Source: Puniceicoccales bacterium (lineage in GTDB: Bacteria; Verrucomicrobiota; Verrucomicrobiia; Opitutales; UBA953). From it: a DNA stretch of 5,753 nucleotides. The notes beneath the pieces are model-generated. The model ran no database searches. It saw only the letters and a list, made by a program, of their open reading frames with translations, and was not told the DNA's origin. Positions 4,934 to 5,753 of this stretch are shown here, one piece after another. A program made the position numbers and the translations under genes. The stretch lies in contig JAITIB010000024.1 in NCBI GenBank assembly GCA_031279675.1, positions 1 to 5,753 of the forward strand, given 5' to 3'. The stretch's first letter is position 1. Every line of letters starts with the position of its first letter.

Positions 4934-5144
4934 ATGCCTAATAAAGTTTGGAACTAACCTCACGGCAAAACGCTGGGTGTTTTTGCTTTACGCCTTGGAA
5001 CGGAGCTTGCCGACCCTGTAAAAAATGAACGCACCTTTTTCCCAAGCCATGCGTGAGCACGATTAGGAGGGGGGGACAAGAGATTTTGGGGAAGTGGACT
5101 CAGCGTCCCCATGACGGATCCGGCTGTGCAGCGAAGAGCGGGGC
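4934..5144. other. Unassigned intergenic DNA between the IS remnant and the GH2 gene
   Basis: I see no gene here. The left half is of mixed composition, and a run of seven G lies at 5069-5075. A poor hairpin (GGAC...GTCC, 5096-5108) sits downstream of the GH2 stop codon, but there is no convincing terminator for that gene. This stretch probably contains the right border of the acquired block, where composition returns to high GC. Confidence 0.4.
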
Positions 5145-5753
5145 TTATTCCACTCTGATATCGATTTTGGTTGGGGTGAGTCCCTCAGAGTGGGCGTGGA
5201 GGGTGAGGGTGCCTTTTTGGTTGGGGCGGGCTTTGATTATGGCGAGGGCGAGGCCGTTGAAGGCGCGGCGGTGGGGGGATTTGAAGGGGGTGGGGTCGGT
5301 GGGGTCGCCGTTGTCGGTGGCCACGATTTCGCCGGGACCTTCGAGGCGGAGCTGGATGGGGTTTTTGCTGCGGGGGACGGTTTGGCCGTTGGCGTCGGTG
5401 ATGCGGAGGGTGACGAAGGCGAGGTCGGTGCCGTCGGCGGCAATTTTTAGGCGGTCTGCGGTGGCGTCGAGGTGGGTGGCCGGGCCTGTGGTGCGGGTGG
5501 TGGCGGTGGCCCAGGGTTTGCCGTTTTTCCAGGTGGTGACTTTGAGTTCGCCGGGTGTGTATTTTACTTCGTCCCAGCGGAAGCGGTATTGGTTGGGGTG
5601 GCGTTTTTGGCGGCCTTGGCTGGTGCCGTTGAGAAAGAGCTCGGCTTCGTCGGCGTTGGTGTAGAGGTGGACGGGGGTGGTTTGTCCGGTGCGTTCGGGC
5701 CAGTTCCAGTGGGGGAGGATGTGGGCGACGGGGTGGTTGGGGCGCCAGCGGGC
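5145..5753 (-). CDS. GH2 beta-galactosidase, C-terminal part (5' end outside window)
   Basis: The minus strand is open from the window edge to TAA at 5147-5145, giving 202 residues. The sequence matches the C-terminal region of large GH2 beta-galactosidases. First comes a DUF4982-type beta-sandwich: HWNWPERTGQTTPVHLYTN (15-33), AELFLNGTSQG (37-47) and WDEVKYTPGELKV followed by WKNG. Then comes an Ig/BIG-like C-terminal domain: LAFVTLRITDANG, NPIQLRLEGPGEI and TDNGDPTDPTPFKS, with RRAFNGLALAII before a final strand. The catalytic TIM barrel with its two glutamates lies beyond the window, so substrate cannot be judged; relatives act on beta-galactosides or related plant and host glycans, usually after export. 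High GC and codon bias match the host. The coding assignment is secure because homology runs to the stop codon. Confidence 0.9.
   Translation of the reverse strand, partial: ARWRPNHPVAHILPHWNWPERTGQTTPVHLYTNADEAELFLNGTSQGRQKRHPNQYRFRWDEVKYTPGELKVTTWKNGKPWATATTRTTGPATHLDATADRLKIAADGTDLAFVTLRITDANGQTVPRSKNPIQLRLEGPGEIVATDNGDPTDPTPFKSPHRRAFNGLALAIIKARPNQKGTLTLHAHSEGLTPTKIDIRVE

Noticed and set aside
5053..5664. A 203-codon plus-strand ORF at the right end
   Set aside because: The minus strand encodes a clear beta-galactosidase C-terminus over the same DNA; the plus frame is its shadow.
1..5753. CRISPR arrays, tRNA or rRNA genes
   Set aside because: I looked for regularly spaced direct repeats and for tRNA arms with a TTCGA-type loop, and saw none.

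Overview
The window looks like chromosome from a high-GC Verrucomicrobia-type bacterium, most likely near Opitutaceae. The reasons are a PEP-CTERM surface or exported protein tail, Gly/Arg-rich high-GC coding, start codons mostly without strong Shine-Dalgarno sites, and a GH2 beta-galactosidase of the type common in polysaccharide-degrading Verrucomicrobia. The lineage call is an inference from style, not from a marker gene.

Left part (1-2518), ordinary host DNA. The end of a PEP-CTERM protein gene (1-207) is closed by a strong terminator. A complete OpgG/MdoG-family periplasmic glucan protein gene follows (316-1851, + strand). It converges on the ribosomal operon rplU-rpmA (2518 down to 1930, - strand), and the two transcription units share a bidirectional hairpin terminator at about 1869-1904.

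Middle part (2519-4933), accessory DNA. A gene-poor stretch upstream of rplU ends in a run of 14 C at 2994-3007. Just after it lies a 166-codon ORF (3033-3533) that reads as a chimera. Its first ~93 residues look like the start of a sacsin/HSP90-like (GHKL) ATPase. Its last ~70 look like the C-terminus of a family A (phage-type) DNA polymerase carrying the VHDE motif. From about nt 3330 the DNA turns visibly AT-rich. Three tightly packed genes follow: a small membrane protein (3526-3822), a complete DEDDh 3'-5' exonuclease (3833-4399) and a second small membrane protein (4384-4581). The block ends at a ~263-bp element with 11-bp terminal inverted repeats (4671-4933). That element carries a broken transposase start and is probably a MITE-like, internally deleted insertion sequence.

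Right part (4934-5753). After about 210 bp of unassigned DNA comes the C-terminal 202 residues of a GH2 beta-galactosidase on the - strand (5145-5753, running off the window), and GC content is high again.

The middle block appears to be a rearranged piece of foreign DNA (defence-type ATPase start, phage replication genes, IS remnant) lying between rplU and a glycoside hydrolase gene. The poly-C tract is placed so that a change of +1 or -2 C would join a short upstream ORF (ATG at 2923) in frame to the ATPase ORF, which is the classical layout of a slippage-controlled gene.
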